Assembly: GCA_025403435.1 (NCBI GenBank)
Contig: CM046348.1
Location: forward strand, 19,195,679 to 19,259,678
Length of the DNA: 64,000 bases
Source: Artocarpus heterophyllus
Taxonomy: Eukaryota > Streptophyta > Magnoliopsida > Rosales > Moraceae
Direction: 5' to 3'
This document shows, piece after piece, positions 46,668 to 57,030 of this stretch (positions are counted from its first letter, which is position 1; each line of letters begins with the position of its first letter). Made by a program: the position numbers and the translations under genes. Below the pieces are notes generated by a model. That model was not told the DNA's origin, did no database searches, and was given only the letters and a program-made list of their open reading frames with translations.

Positions 46668-47509
46668 ACATCTAATGCTTTTGGGCAATATTTTGATGAT
46701 ATTAGAGGATCATGAACTAGTCTACCAAATCCCTATATCTTTGTCCTTGTTTTATTTAAGATGTATTTTGCTTATTGTTTTATAGTAATTGTGTTATTTA
46801 TGTAGTCTAAGATGTGTGTTTCTTTTTTTTTTTTGGTTTTGAATGGTGTAGTATTTTTATGTAATTTTTATTATGTATACATTTTATATGTTTGAATTGT
46901 GATTTTATTTTTTATTTCATATTACACATAACTTTTGAATAATTTAAAAAAGATTAGGAAAAAATTGTTTAATAATATGCATTTTGGGGTAAAAATTAAG
47001 AATTATATAAAATTTTAGGATAAATTTTAGAGAAAGTGTTGGAAATGTCAAATTTTTAAAACTTTTTTAATTAAATATCAGGGTTTGAAAAAAAAACATA
47101 GTTAATATCATATTTACAATGTAAAAAACTTATTTACTATATAAATAAGAAATATTTACATTATAAATAAACAGGTAAATACTTCATTAGAATCATAAAT
47201 TTTTTTATTGTGTGAATAAGAATTATTCACACCATAAACAAAAGGATAGATAATTATGTATTCATAAAAAAGTAGATAAAATTAATTATATTATAAATTT
47301 TCTAATTACTATATATATTCTTAAAATTTGACGTTTGTTATAATTATTTAAAAAAATAATATTTTCTGCAATTAATGATTTCAAAATCAAAACGTCATTT
47401 GCACCATACTTGGGGGCAGGGCATCAAAATCAGGTACGCTTTTGGCGCTGGATTGGAGAGAGATATAATCCCTATTTTGGCGTGCAAAGACGACAAACGT
47501 ACACGTTAT
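46668..47509. other. Intergenic DNA right of the solo LTR
   Basis: The sequence resumes after the LTR with a short open frame (to about 46785) that may be the continuation of the relic at 44590-44696. The rest is very AT-rich and I see no gene in it. Confidence 0.35.
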
Positions 47510-47740
47510 CCTCGAAAGTGTGGGCCAACTTAGCGAGTCATTGTTTTGCTTGACGTACGGGGTCCATTGCTCGTCCATTTTGGAAGTTTGTGCTGAAGTC
47601 TAGTCCAATTGTGAACATAAGGGGCTGAAAAGGCGCCGACAAAGTAGTCGTTTCACATGCCACTTTAAAACATCAAACACAGAAAGAAGAGAGGAAACAA
47701 AAAAAGAGAGAGAGAGAGAGAGATTATTACCACTGAGTAA
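47510..47740 (+). promoter_or_regulatory. Conserved upstream module of RLK3
   Basis: Contains gtgtgggccaacttagc, tccattttggaagtttgt, 'ctgaagtctagtcca', 'aaggggctgaaaa' and 'cacatgccac', then a GA microsatellite (about 47706-47723). The order matches the RLK1 block at 590-760 and the blocks near 60.7 and 63.7 kb. It lies about 1.4 kb before the RLK3 ATG, compared with about 0.65 kb at RLK1; part of the difference is MITE insertions. Confidence 0.5.
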
Positions 47741-47948
47741 AGTAAAACAAAAGATAAGGTAGTTGATTTTAGGTAGCAGATGGTATATATACGGTAAAAA
47801 AAAAAAAAGAGTGAAATAAATGTTGCTAACACTTTCTATATTTTAATTTAGGATTCCGCTATTTGTCTCGTAATAAAAAAAATTAAAATAATAAGTTTTT
47901 TTTGTTTTAATATTTACTTAATTTTATGTACTTTTTAAAAACATTTAA

Positions 47949-48066
47949 GGACTATTTGGTTGGATATTCGAATCACAGTTTAAATTATTTTGTTACAGTA
48001 TTTTTTCTCACAAAAATTTAAATCTTCATTCAAATACTCTACTCAAATACTCAAACCAAACGAGCC
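47949..48066. mobile_element. Small MITE in the RLK3 upstream region
   Basis: About 118 bp with imperfect terminal inverted repeats: GGACTATTTGGTTGGATATT at the left and, reverse-complemented, GGCTCGTTTGGTTTGAGTAT at the right. The size, AT-rich interior and TTTGGTT termini are typical of plant MITEs. The flanking TTTAA/TTTAC is compatible with a short TA-rich target duplication. A second similar candidate may lie at about 48215-48340. Confidence 0.5.
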
Positions 48067-49095
48067 TTTACAATCTTTAATAAATGCATAGCCATCAATT
48101 TTGTTAGTTTTATAAACAGATTTAGATAAAGAGGGTTTTTTGACTTGTTTATAATATCTTTTTATCTTGAGAAAATTAAAATACAAATAGAAATTACGGT
48201 GAAAACAATTATACTGTATTTGGCTCGACGTTTTGAAGAGAAAAATTCGAGACCACTGTTTTCCTCACATGACTAAATTTTATAATATTTTTAGTTCAAA
48301 TTGCTGGTTTGAATATGCATTCAAATGCCCTCTTGGACTATCTTCTATTATTGGAAGGCATAATTGAGTGGGGCATATGAAATTTAAACTTTGACCCACA
48401 AAATTAAAAATTTTAGATATATCTCTATCATACTCTCACTAAATAATTTTAAATATTGTAGTGCTTCTATTTTATAAGGAAAATTATTTTTTTTGTCTTC
48501 ATGAAATAATAAAATATATAATTATACATTCATTCAATAAATTACTGTATTATTATTTTTTTTTCATAGTGCCTTCGTTGAAAAAAGTTTTTGGCTCCGA
48601 CACTGTAACCTTAAGAAAATCGGACATTTCCTTGATATACATACAATTTCGGCTTGAAGGATATAAACATCATCAAGAGATTTACCATTTGGCCTACAAG
48701 TACTTAAAAAGGTATGTAAAACGGTGACTTCTGTGAGTTTACTGAACGCGGTATTTGGACAGGGACAGGACCTGCTTATGTATGTAAAGGAAATTCCCAG
48801 TCTCAATAATTTCAATTAGTCCGCTTAAAGCTCCATGTGGGGTCTGAATTCCTTTTTTTATTTCTTTGTTTTTAGACTTTAAGCTCACAGAGGACCACTT
48901 TGTAGACTACTCAGAAACTTCAGTATTGTCGTGTCTCAGAGATTCCAATTAGTTGAGCCTTGCCACTTTATTCCTTATTATCTATTAACACTTAACAGCG
49001 TGCTTCGCATAGTAGTTTAAAAGCTTGATCAAACTAAACTGAAACAAAAATACAATATTCAAATACCAACCCCTTCTGCAAAAATTTGTTCAACC
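48067..49095 (+). promoter_or_regulatory. RLK3 proximal upstream region and leader
   Basis: No gene is supported; frames such as 48461-48727 are AT-rich and unrecognised. Close to the ATG, 'aacagc', 'gtttaaaagctt' (possible TATA-like element at about 49015-49024), 'aaactgaaac' and 'cttctgcaaaa' parallel the RLK1 leader. Confidence 0.4.
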
Positions 49096-51519
49096 ATGAA
49101 TCATAAGAAGGCCCAACCAAGTTTTATGCTTATTGTTCTCATCCAATGCCTAATTCTCAAGAACCACATGTCCATTGGAGCTGATACCATCTCTGTGAAC
49201 CAATCTCTCTCTGGAGACCAAACCATCGTCTCCGCAAGTGGAATCTTCGTACTGGGATTCTTTACACCAGGTAATTCTTCAAACTACTACATAGGCATGT
49301 GGTACAAAGATGTCATACAAACCGTAGTTTGGGTGGCAAATAGAGAACAACCAGTCTTGGATAGATTTTCTTCAAAACTAGGGATCTCACATGGCAATTT
49401 AGTTCTCTTTAATGAGTCCAAATACCCAATTTGGTCAACTGATGTGAACTCCAGTAGTTCAACTTCAATACAAGCTGTTCTTTTGGACAATGGAAACCTT
49501 GTCTTAAAAGATGTATCTAATTTGTCAGAACCAACATTGTGGGAAAGTTTTGATCATCTAACTGATACGTGGCTAGAGGGTAGTAGAATTGGATACAACA
49601 AAAAGACCCACTATAAGTATATTCTCAATTCATGGAAGAATTCAGAGGATCCATCCCCGGGTCTCTTCTCTTTAGAGCCACTCCCCAGTGAGAACTCTTT
49701 TGTGATCTTGTGGAATAAGTCTAGGACCCACTGGACCAGCGGAGCTTGGGATAAAAGCTCCAACAGTTTCAGCTCTGTCCCTGAGATGATGGACACTTTT
49801 AACAATTACTACAATTTCACCTATGTTTCAAATGAGAATGAGATCTATTTAACCTATTCTATTATTCCTGGCCAAAAGAAAAACATCTACATTCCCAATA
49901 ATACAAATGGATTATTTAGATTTGTGATGGATGTTTCGGGCCAGCTTAAGGAACTGATATTAATGCCTAATAAGGAATGGGATTTGTATTGGTCTCAACC
50001 GACAGAACAATGCGAAGTCGATTCTCTTTGTGGTGCATATGGAAGTTGCAATGAGAAGTCCACACCAACTTGTAGCTGTTTGAATGGGTTCAAACCCAAG
50101 TCGCAACATGATTGGGATTTGAAGGACCACTCTGGCGGGTGCATAAGAAAAACCAAGCTTCAGTGTGGGAACAACAGTCATGCAAATGGCGGAAGAGACA
50201 GATTCCAAGAGATTCCAACCGTGTTGTTGCCAAAAGATAAACAATCTGAGCATGTAGAGAATGTTGCTGCATGTAAATCAATTTGCTTCAACAACTGTTC
50301 TTGCACTGCTTATTCTTACGACAACACTGGTTGTTCCATTTGGAATGGAGATCTTTTAAATCTACAGCAGCTCGATGCAAGTGATAGGAGGGGAGGAAGT
50401 CTCTATATTCGATTAGCTGCTTCTGAGTTTCGAGGTACTAAAGACGGAAAGGGACTAGGCATTGGTGTTTTGGTTGGCCTAGTTGTTGGGTCAATAATAT
50501 TACTAGTCCTTTTTTCGTTTTTAGTATTAAGGAGAAAGAAAATTTCCGTAGGAAACAAAATGGAGGGGTCGTTGATGGCATTTGGGTACAGAGATTTGCA
50601 AATTGCAACAAAGAGCTTCTCAGAGAAATTGGGTGGAGGAGGCTTTGGCTCAGTCTTCAAAGGAATATTGCCCGACTCTACTATGATAGCAGTGAAGAAG
50701 CTTGAAGGTGTTGGTCAAGGAGAGAAACAATTTCGGGCAGAAGTTAGCACAATTGGGACAATCCAACATGTTAATCTAGTTCGACTAAGAGGGTTCTGCT
50801 CACAAGGTGCTAAAAAGTTGTTGGTCTATGATTACATGTCCAATGGCTCCTTAGCTTCTCACCTTTTCCATAGAAACAATACGAACGTTTTGGATTGGAA
50901 AACAAGGTACCAAATTGCATTAGGAACAGCAAGAGGGTTAGTTTATCTGCATGAGAAGTGTAGAGACTGTATCATACATTGCGATATCAAGCCCGAAAAT
51001 GTTCTTTTAGACGCGGAGTTTTGTCCCAAAGTGGCAGATTTTGGGTTAGCCAAACTCATTGGGAGGGAATTTAGCCGAGTACTGACAACCATGAGAGGGA
51101 CAAGAGGTTATCTTGCACCAGAGTGGATCACTGGAGTAGCAATAACATCCAAAGTAGATGTCTACAGTTTCGGAATGATGCTTTTCGAGCTTGTATCTGG
51201 GAAGAGAAACGCAGATGAAATTGCATCAAATGGAAAAGTGAAGTACTTCCCAAGTATGGCTGCAACCGTTGTAGTCCAAGGAGGTGACGTGCTTAGCCTA
51301 TTAGATGAAGAATTAGAAGGTTGTGCAGACGTAGAAGAGGTTGAAAGAGTGTGTAAAGTTGCTTGTTGGTGCATCCAGGATGATGAAGCTCAGCGGCCAT
51401 ACATCGGTCAAGTCATGCAAATCCTTGAGGACGTTATTGAAGTTGAGGTGCCTCCAGTTCCGCGACATCTCCGCGTCTTCGAGGACAATGAGAAGAGCTT
51501 AGTTTTCTTTGCAGAGTAA
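49096..51519 (+). CDS. RLK3: G-type lectin S-receptor-like Ser/Thr kinase (At2g19130-like)
   Basis: A complete intronless 807-residue ORF. Signal peptide (about 1-28); B-lectin domain (about 29-151); S-locus glycoprotein/EGF-like region (about 200-340) with CGAYGSC and CSCLNGF; PAN domain (about 357-439) with CFNNCSCTAYSYDN; membrane helix (about 453-478); kinase (about 508-780). Residues visible: GGGGFGSVFKG (513-523), Lys534, Glu549, HCD (628-630), DFG (648-650), APE (674-676). It is a non-RD receptor kinase of the plasma membrane with unknown ligand. It is closest to RLK1, including the shared SLVFFAE/VVFFAE tail. Small oddities against its paralogues are Val for Ala in SKVDVYSFG (about 687) and RPYIGQ for RPSMSQ near 767, so the C-lobe has drifted but all catalytic residues are present. 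Confidence 0.95.
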   Translation: MNHKKAQPSFMLIVLIQCLILKNHMSIGADTISVNQSLSGDQTIVSASGIFVLGFFTPGNSSNYYIGMWYKDVIQTVVWVANREQPVLDRFSSKLGISHGNLVLFNESKYPIWSTDVNSSSSTSIQAVLLDNGNLVLKDVSNLSEPTLWESFDHLTDTWLEGSRIGYNKKTHYKYILNSWKNSEDPSPGLFSLEPLPSENSFVILWNKSRTHWTSGAWDKSSNSFSSVPEMMDTFNNYYNFTYVSNENEIYLTYSIIPGQKKNIYIPNNTNGLFRFVMDVSGQLKELILMPNKEWDLYWSQPTEQCEVDSLCGAYGSCNEKSTPTCSCLNGFKPKSQHDWDLKDHSGGCIRKTKLQCGNNSHANGGRDRFQEIPTVLLPKDKQSEHVENVAACKSICFNNCSCTAYSYDNTGCSIWNGDLLNLQQLDASDRRGGSLYIRLAASEFRGTKDGKGLGIGVLVGLVVGSIILLVLFSFLVLRRKKISVGNKMEGSLMAFGYRDLQIATKSFSEKLGGGGFGSVFKGILPDSTMIAVKKLEGVGQGEKQFRAEVSTIGTIQHVNLVRLRGFCSQGAKKLLVYDYMSNGSLASHLFHRNNTNVLDWKTRYQIALGTARGLVYLHEKCRDCIIHCDIKPENVLLDAEFCPKVADFGLAKLIGREFSRVLTTMRGTRGYLAPEWITGVAITSKVDVYSFGMMLFELVSGKRNADEIASNGKVKYFPSMAATVVVQGGDVLSLLDEELEGCADVEEVERVCKVACWCIQDDEAQRPYIGQVMQILEDVIEVEVPPVPRHLRVFEDNEKSLVFFAE

Positions 51520-52464
51520 TTTTCAAGACAGTAGCACTACCTCTTCAATGTTTTCAGGAGAACAAAAATGAGAACATCTCTTCCCTTGTTGATTTTGTTT
51601 TATGCCCTGCTCTTTATCTCATCAGGTTCCTTAGCCTATGTGTGGTTTTTATAAGTTGCTTATTCTGTGTGTGTGTGTGTGTTTTTTTTTTAAGACAAAA
51701 GGTTTCCTATTTGTGCCCGCTTAATAGATGGATTCGAATTGTATTGATTCGAAATATTTTGATTTAAGTTGTGTGTTTTGAATTGTGTGATTTAAATTGT
51801 TACTCGAATTGATGTTTGGACATACAATTACAGTATCAATAGAATAAAGTTGGAATTTGTGCTTGGATAGATAGTAACAAAAGTTTTTAATTACTTATAA
51901 ATCTAACAAAATCTTACTATTCATGATATTAAAAAAATATAAATCTAACAAAATTTTAATATTCATGATATTAAAAAATATACAATGGTTATAGTGATTT
52001 CAATCAATATGTACCAGCCTAATTGCCAAGAAAAAAGAAAACTAACCTCTCTCATATATTATGACAAAAATTTGTCAAAATTAAAATAAAATAATATCTG
52101 CTTTTTCACGGTAATTAGTCTATCAATGCTATTGTCTCTAATTGCTCTCTCTCCCGAAATAACAGAAGAAGGATCTTCAAACCAACACACAGCACATAGA
52201 TATTCAAAAATCTTCCATGTTTTTGGAGCCCTATCATTCAAATTGGTCCCTTGCCTTTTTTTTTTAAACTAAAGTTTCACTTGCGCCACATTCTTATTGG
52301 ATGCTTGGAGAGCAAGAAATCTACTCATAAATTAATTACTTCAATTGCAATGTTTCACACCAACATGGCTAACTATCTAGAGTCCAAGACATATGTGCAT
52401 CGTAATGCAAGGCTAAATTCACGTGTCAACGACAAATTTAGAGCCCATTTGATAGGCGGATTCG
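51520..52464. other. RLK3 3' flank and intergenic DNA
   Basis: The first bases ('ttttcaagacagtagcac') resemble the 3' flanks of RLK1 and the 52.8 kb fragment. A GT microsatellite lies at about 51667-51682. The remainder is AT-rich with no gene. The open frame that enters the RLK fragment at 52251-52619 is out of the kinase frame and is not a gene. Confidence 0.45.
51722..51985. repeat. Short dispersed repeat shared with 63085-63320
   Basis: Phrases such as 'gatttaaattgttactcgaattgatgtttgga' and 'ggaatttgtgcttgga' recur at 63085-63320 as 'gatttgaattgttatccaaattgacgtttgga' and 'aaaatttgtgtttgga'. Non-coding, a few hundred bp and AT-rich, it could be a MITE family or part of the RLK duplication unit. 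I found no clear terminal repeats. Confidence 0.45.
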
Positions 52465-52842
52465 ATGACATCCAAAGCAGATGTCCACAGCTTTGGAATG
52501 ATGCTTTTCGAGCTTGTATAGGGGAGAAGAAACTTAGAGCAAATAGAATCAAACGGAAGGTTAAAGTACTTCCCAAGTATGGCTATAAGCGTTACGGTGG
52601 AAGGAGGCGATGTGCTTAACCTACTAGACAACAGACTAGTAGGTGATGCAGATGTAGAAGAGGTGGAAAGGGTTTGTAAAGTTGCATGTTGATGCATCCA
52701 AGACGATGAATCTCACAGACCATCAATGGGTCAAGTAGCTCAAATGCTTGAGAGAATTAAGGACGTGAGCCTACCTCCGATTCCGAGATATCTCCGCATA
52801 TTCGAAGACAATGAGGAGAACATGATTTTCTTTTGGGAGTAA
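52465..52842 (+). pseudogene. 3' fragment of an RLK kinase domain
   Basis: Homology starts abruptly in the middle of the C-lobe: TSKADVHSFGMMLFELV, then stop, GRRNLEQIESNG, YFPSMAISVTVEGGDVLNLL, VEEVERVCKVAC, stop (Trp to TGA), CIQDDESHRPSMGQVAQM and ends FEDNEENMIFFWE with TAA. It matches the last 125 or so codons of RLK1 and RLK3, including the FFxE tail. Two in-frame stops are present and everything upstream (lectin, PAN, membrane, N-lobe) is missing. The 3' flank to about 53060 is also homologous to RLK1's, so the breakpoint is only on the 5' side. Confidence 0.92.
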
Positions 52843-53763
52843 TCATCAAGACAGGAGCACGTCATCTGTGTTGTTCTAATGGAATAGCAAACAGAAAATG
52901 TGCTATTTCTACTGCTGTTTTTGTTTTATGATCTGCCTTTCCATTTCTTCTTTTTTTTAATGAAAAAATATTCTCTGCCTTTTCTTACTATTGTTTTTAA
53001 GCCGGTTTAGTTTGCATATGTGGGTTTGTTTTGCTTCCGTAGAAATAAAGATTGACAAGTTGAAATTTATGTGCCTATGTTTCCAAAAATTTCAGAGACT
53101 ATGATTGATGAAAAGAAAAAAGAAAAGAAAGAAAAGAACCACTACTATTAGATTTTTCCCGAGAGAAAAATATATCACTTCTTTCTTGTGGCAACTTCAG
53201 GACTTCAAACACATCCCCAGAATCAGTGACGAAACCAAACTTTAATTTCACTGGGCACAAATAAAGTTATAAATGTAGATAATGTGAAAATTAAGTAAAA
53301 TTTTTCATATTTTCTCCACAAAAAGTTGTTTTGTATGCGACACGCTATGATTGATGCTAGAGGAGTTGATGAAAATATCAAATCAATGAAAAAACAATAT
53401 TACAAAATTGCCAAGCTAATAAAGCCTAGGAAAGATTTTACAAATTTCTTCTTAACAATATCACTTGTGTCAATATGTCCTTCAAGTTTTTGAAACATAC
53501 TTGATGTACACTTTGAACTATTATACTTCTCTATACTCACCCTGAATTGTGAAAATTGCTTTTTGAACAAATTAATATTTGTTTCACTCATAAAAGAAAT
53601 ATTCATCATCTTCTTGAAAATCCTTAACTAATCCCATTGAATTAATGTTTGTTCTCGAGTTTTCATCCCTCTTTTCTCTTGCTTTTGAGCTACTACTTTA
53701 AGGACAAAATATACAAGAGTTTGATGCTTAACTAGTTCATTTCGAGAGAAGGAAATTCACATT
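52843..53763. other. 3' flank of the RLK fragment and intergenic DNA
   Basis: To about 53060 it resembles the RLK1 3' flank (caagacaggag; gtagaaataaagattg). After that it is AT-rich, with a 69-codon minus frame at 53400-53609 that I do not recognise. No gene is supported. Confidence 0.4.
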
Positions 53764-54339
53764 TGGTGCCAAAAATAGTCAAGTACTCCAAATTGTAGAC
53801 AAGTAATAAAGAGTGAGAAAGTATCATTCCTACGAGTATTGCGTTAATCTAGTTAAGTACCAAAATTGGTTAACTCTAAAATTTTTTAAACAATCAAAAA
53901 TAGAATAAAAATAATAAAACAAATAAATAAAAATTTAAATAAAAAACTAGGGCATCCGATTGCTCAAAAACTAATTTAATTTAATTTATTATTCTTACTA
54001 TCATCGTTTATTGCAATATTTGAAGGACGAACAACCCTAACCTATTCAATGCTCTCTCTCAAGTTACAACAAAAATACCATAATATATTAACCTACTATA
54101 TCTCTATGTGAATTTAAATATATTTGTGTGCATTAAAATCTATAATTTTCTAAAAGTTTACGCAAGTCAGGTTGTTATATCTCTATGCCCCATGAAACTA
54201 CGATGCATATCATAAGGAGCTATTCCTACAAATCTCCTCTCGCTCTCATTATTGGTCTCTTAATCAATTAATTAGTGATTAGGCAATTAACAGCATTAAG
54301 AACAATAATAAACACTCAATATGAAGCAATAAACTCTTA

Positions 54340-55058
54340 GGCAACATTTGGTTTGATGAAATGGAATAAGAATAGGAATATAATAGAATATGAATAGGAA
54401 TATATTGAATGATGTATTCTAATTCAATTGTTTGGTTGAGCATTGGAATTAGTATTAGAATCATGACTATTATGATTGGTTTTTTTATTGGAATGGAATG
54501 AATAATAACAATTTGACAAAAATATCCCTTTGTTCAATCTTTGATAATATTTAAAACGAAATTAAAATATGCTTTAAAATGGTTTTTTTTTTCTTTTCTT
54601 TTTTTTGGAAAGGAGAAGTGATTGTTTGCTTTATATGTTTTAAAGAGATTATTTTTTTTATTTATAACTAATCCCTAAACAATTAACTTTGTTAACAAGA
54701 ATAATTAATCAAAATTTATATGTGAAACAATTGCATAAGCACTAATAATTACATTGAGTTGCAATAGAGTTAATATAATTAAATATATTTTTATATTAGG
54801 ATAGTAAAATTGGCATTTAATAAAGTAAATAATAGGACATTAAGAGGAATTTGGGAAGATAGAAGTTTAATTGATTCAATTTAAAATAGAATGATCATTT
54901 CACCATTGACTTTAGGAATGATTATTCAACCAAAATGGTTGAATAGCAATTCCATAGGACTATTACTAAGTTTATTTGTCCAACCAAATATAGGAATGAC
55001 TGGATCTTAGGTATTGTCATTTCATTCTAATGGTCATTCCATCAAACTAAACGTACCC
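54340..55058. mobile_element. PIF/Harbinger-type MITE inside LTR copy B
   Basis: 719 bp with terminal inverted repeats GGCAACATTTGGTTTGATG and, at the other end, GGGTACGTTTAGTTTGATG. It is flanked by TTA on both sides (54337-54339 and 55059-55061), the target preferred by PIF/Harbinger elements. The subterminal regions are rich in 'gaatggaat'/'attccat' words. No transposase. The empty site is preserved in LTR copy A at about 9009-9020 as 'aataaactcttaga'. Confidence 0.8.
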
Positions 55059-55064
55059 TTAGAG

Positions 55065-55799
55065 TAGGGGTAGCAATTTGTGTCGAAGGATTGGTTTGAA
55101 GGTCAATTTTTATGTAAATTAACTTGACATTAACTTAACCTGTGACATAAATGGGTTGAAAAATCTTGACACTAACATGACTTATTCTGACATAGATTGA
55201 CATGAATATAACCCATAATAACCCGTTTCTTATGTAACTTATGAAATGCTAATTACGCATAACCTGTCAATGACCTATAGTAATCCGCACTAACCTGTGA
55301 CTTTTTTTAGCTTTGAATTTACACTAAAATAACATAAAAACAAACATGAAACAAATTTTCTCAAAATAAAATGAAATTCATATTACAACAATAAGAAATT
55401 AGGTCCTAATATTTTTAAAAACATCCAACAAATAACAAGTCCAACACCAACAGAATAAAAAGATCTTAAGTGATCAAGCCAAAATCATCTTCTTACTATT
55501 CAAAAATTAAAATTATTTTAGTTTGCAGCTTAGTCTATGATTAAGTGAGCTAGAGTTATATCTTATGGGTATATTTAATAATAGGAAATTTTTTTTAAAA
55601 AATAATAAAATAATTGATTGCGAGTCAAACAGATCATTTTAGCGACATGCAAGTGACCCGAATAGGACCTGTTTTTGGACAGGTCAGTTTCAGATTGACA
55701 GTAAAATGACCCGTGGTTAATTTTTTTTACACTAACCCTAAAAAAAAACATGTGGGGTGGTATTGTGTCGTCGTATCATAACTCATATTGCCAACACTA
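55065..55799. mobile_element. hAT-type non-autonomous element, abutting the MITE
   Basis: 735 bp with imperfect terminal inverted repeats TAGGGGTAGCAATTTG and, reverse-complemented from the other end, TAGTGTTGGCAATATG. The 8-bp duplication CCTTAGAG lies directly outside both ends (55057-55064 and 55800-55807), the length typical of hAT insertions. Its left duplication overlaps the last two bases of the MITE and the MITE's TTA, so it landed after the MITE. The interior has repeated 'cctgtgac'/'gacctgt' words and no ORF. Confidence 0.78.
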
Positions 55800-56103
55800 C
55801 CTTAGAGAATAGATCTTTGAAAGCAGAAATATATAAAATTAAATTGAAATATTTTTGGTAATTTCATATCCCTAAAAAACACAAATCAAGGGTTCAACAT
55901 CTCAAACAACAAAAATACAGAAATAAAACAATTATAAAGAAAACCCTAGACGGAGGTGTCGCAAGTCTCCAAACTTGACTCTTAAATCTTTAATCTTCTT
56001 TTCTTAGTATTCAAAATATTTTTTCCCTTGAATCCTAAACCTAAAAATAAAAATAAAAACCTAAGAAAATTGTCTTGGTATTTTTCCCTGGCTCTTAGTA
56101 TTA

Positions 56104-56154
56104 GGGGGTGGGGGGGACTCTTAGTATTGGGGGGGGGGGGGGGGGGGGGGGGGG
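56104..56154. repeat. Poly-G tract: G26 preceded by G5TG7
   Basis: A run of 26 G at 56129-56154 follows GGGGGTGGGGGGG at 56104-56116. Both are preceded by 'ctcttagtatt', so the local unit is duplicated. Frames across it (Gly/Pro-rich) are not coding. Confidence 0.95.
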
Positions 56155-57030
56155 TGTTTTGTGGTGGTATTACGCCTCTTTTAAAATACCCTAAAAATGT
56201 TCTGTTTATAGGCTTTGAGCAATTTAGATAAATTAAGAAAAATTCAAAATTGTTTCCATTTTTTGGCTTCCATATGGGTGCCGTAGTGCTACACATGGGC
56301 GCCAAGGTGCCTAGCTCTTTGGTTCTCATTGATAAGTTCTTCAAAAAGTTGGTTTTGGCTTTGCAAAAAATGTTAGGGTCACTCTTTTTGTTACTCTGTC
56401 ACTCTTTATCTTCTTTTAACGACACATGTCATCTTACTTCCCTATAAAAAAGCAAGCAAAACAATAAACCATATTTTTACTCTTTATTACAGTTCTGCCA
56501 TTCTTGTTTTTTTGCCTATGAGCTATTAAGGATATATTTCAAAGAGATTTTTTTTATCAATTAATACGAATGAAAAAAGACACAGAGATTACAAGTTCCA
56601 CTGTCATTTCCTCTCCATATACTTATCCTCTATGCCTTTATTTTTAGATTAACCACACTTTAGGTCTTCTTCTCTACTCTAGGTATTAACTCTACTTCTC
56701 TTTCATGTTTTTTCTTGTAGTACGACTGTTCTTTAACCTTCTTTTTTTTTAATGCAATGGACTTTTTTTAAAGGATTAATGCAATGGACTTTGAATGCCT
56801 TTTGTTTGATATAATACGTATGCAACTTGTGTTGTAAATCTTCTTCAAAAGATTTTTCTTGGAAAAAATTTCATATCATATATATAAATGTTAAGGGGCA
56901 AATTTTTTGTTTAGATATAAACGTTTGGAAATAAACATTGACAAATAAACATCAAGAACTTGAGGGAGTGTCGATGGTCGGAAAAAAGAAGGAAAAAAAT
57001 GAAAAAAAAAAATATCTCATTGAAGGAAGC

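Noticed and set aside
52251..52619. 122-codon plus frame overlapping the RLK 3' fragment
   Set aside because: It reads the kinase remnant in a wrong frame; the homologous frame contains stops.
56028..56344. Gly-rich and Pro-rich frames on opposite strands
   Set aside because: Produced by the poly-G tract inside LTR copy B.
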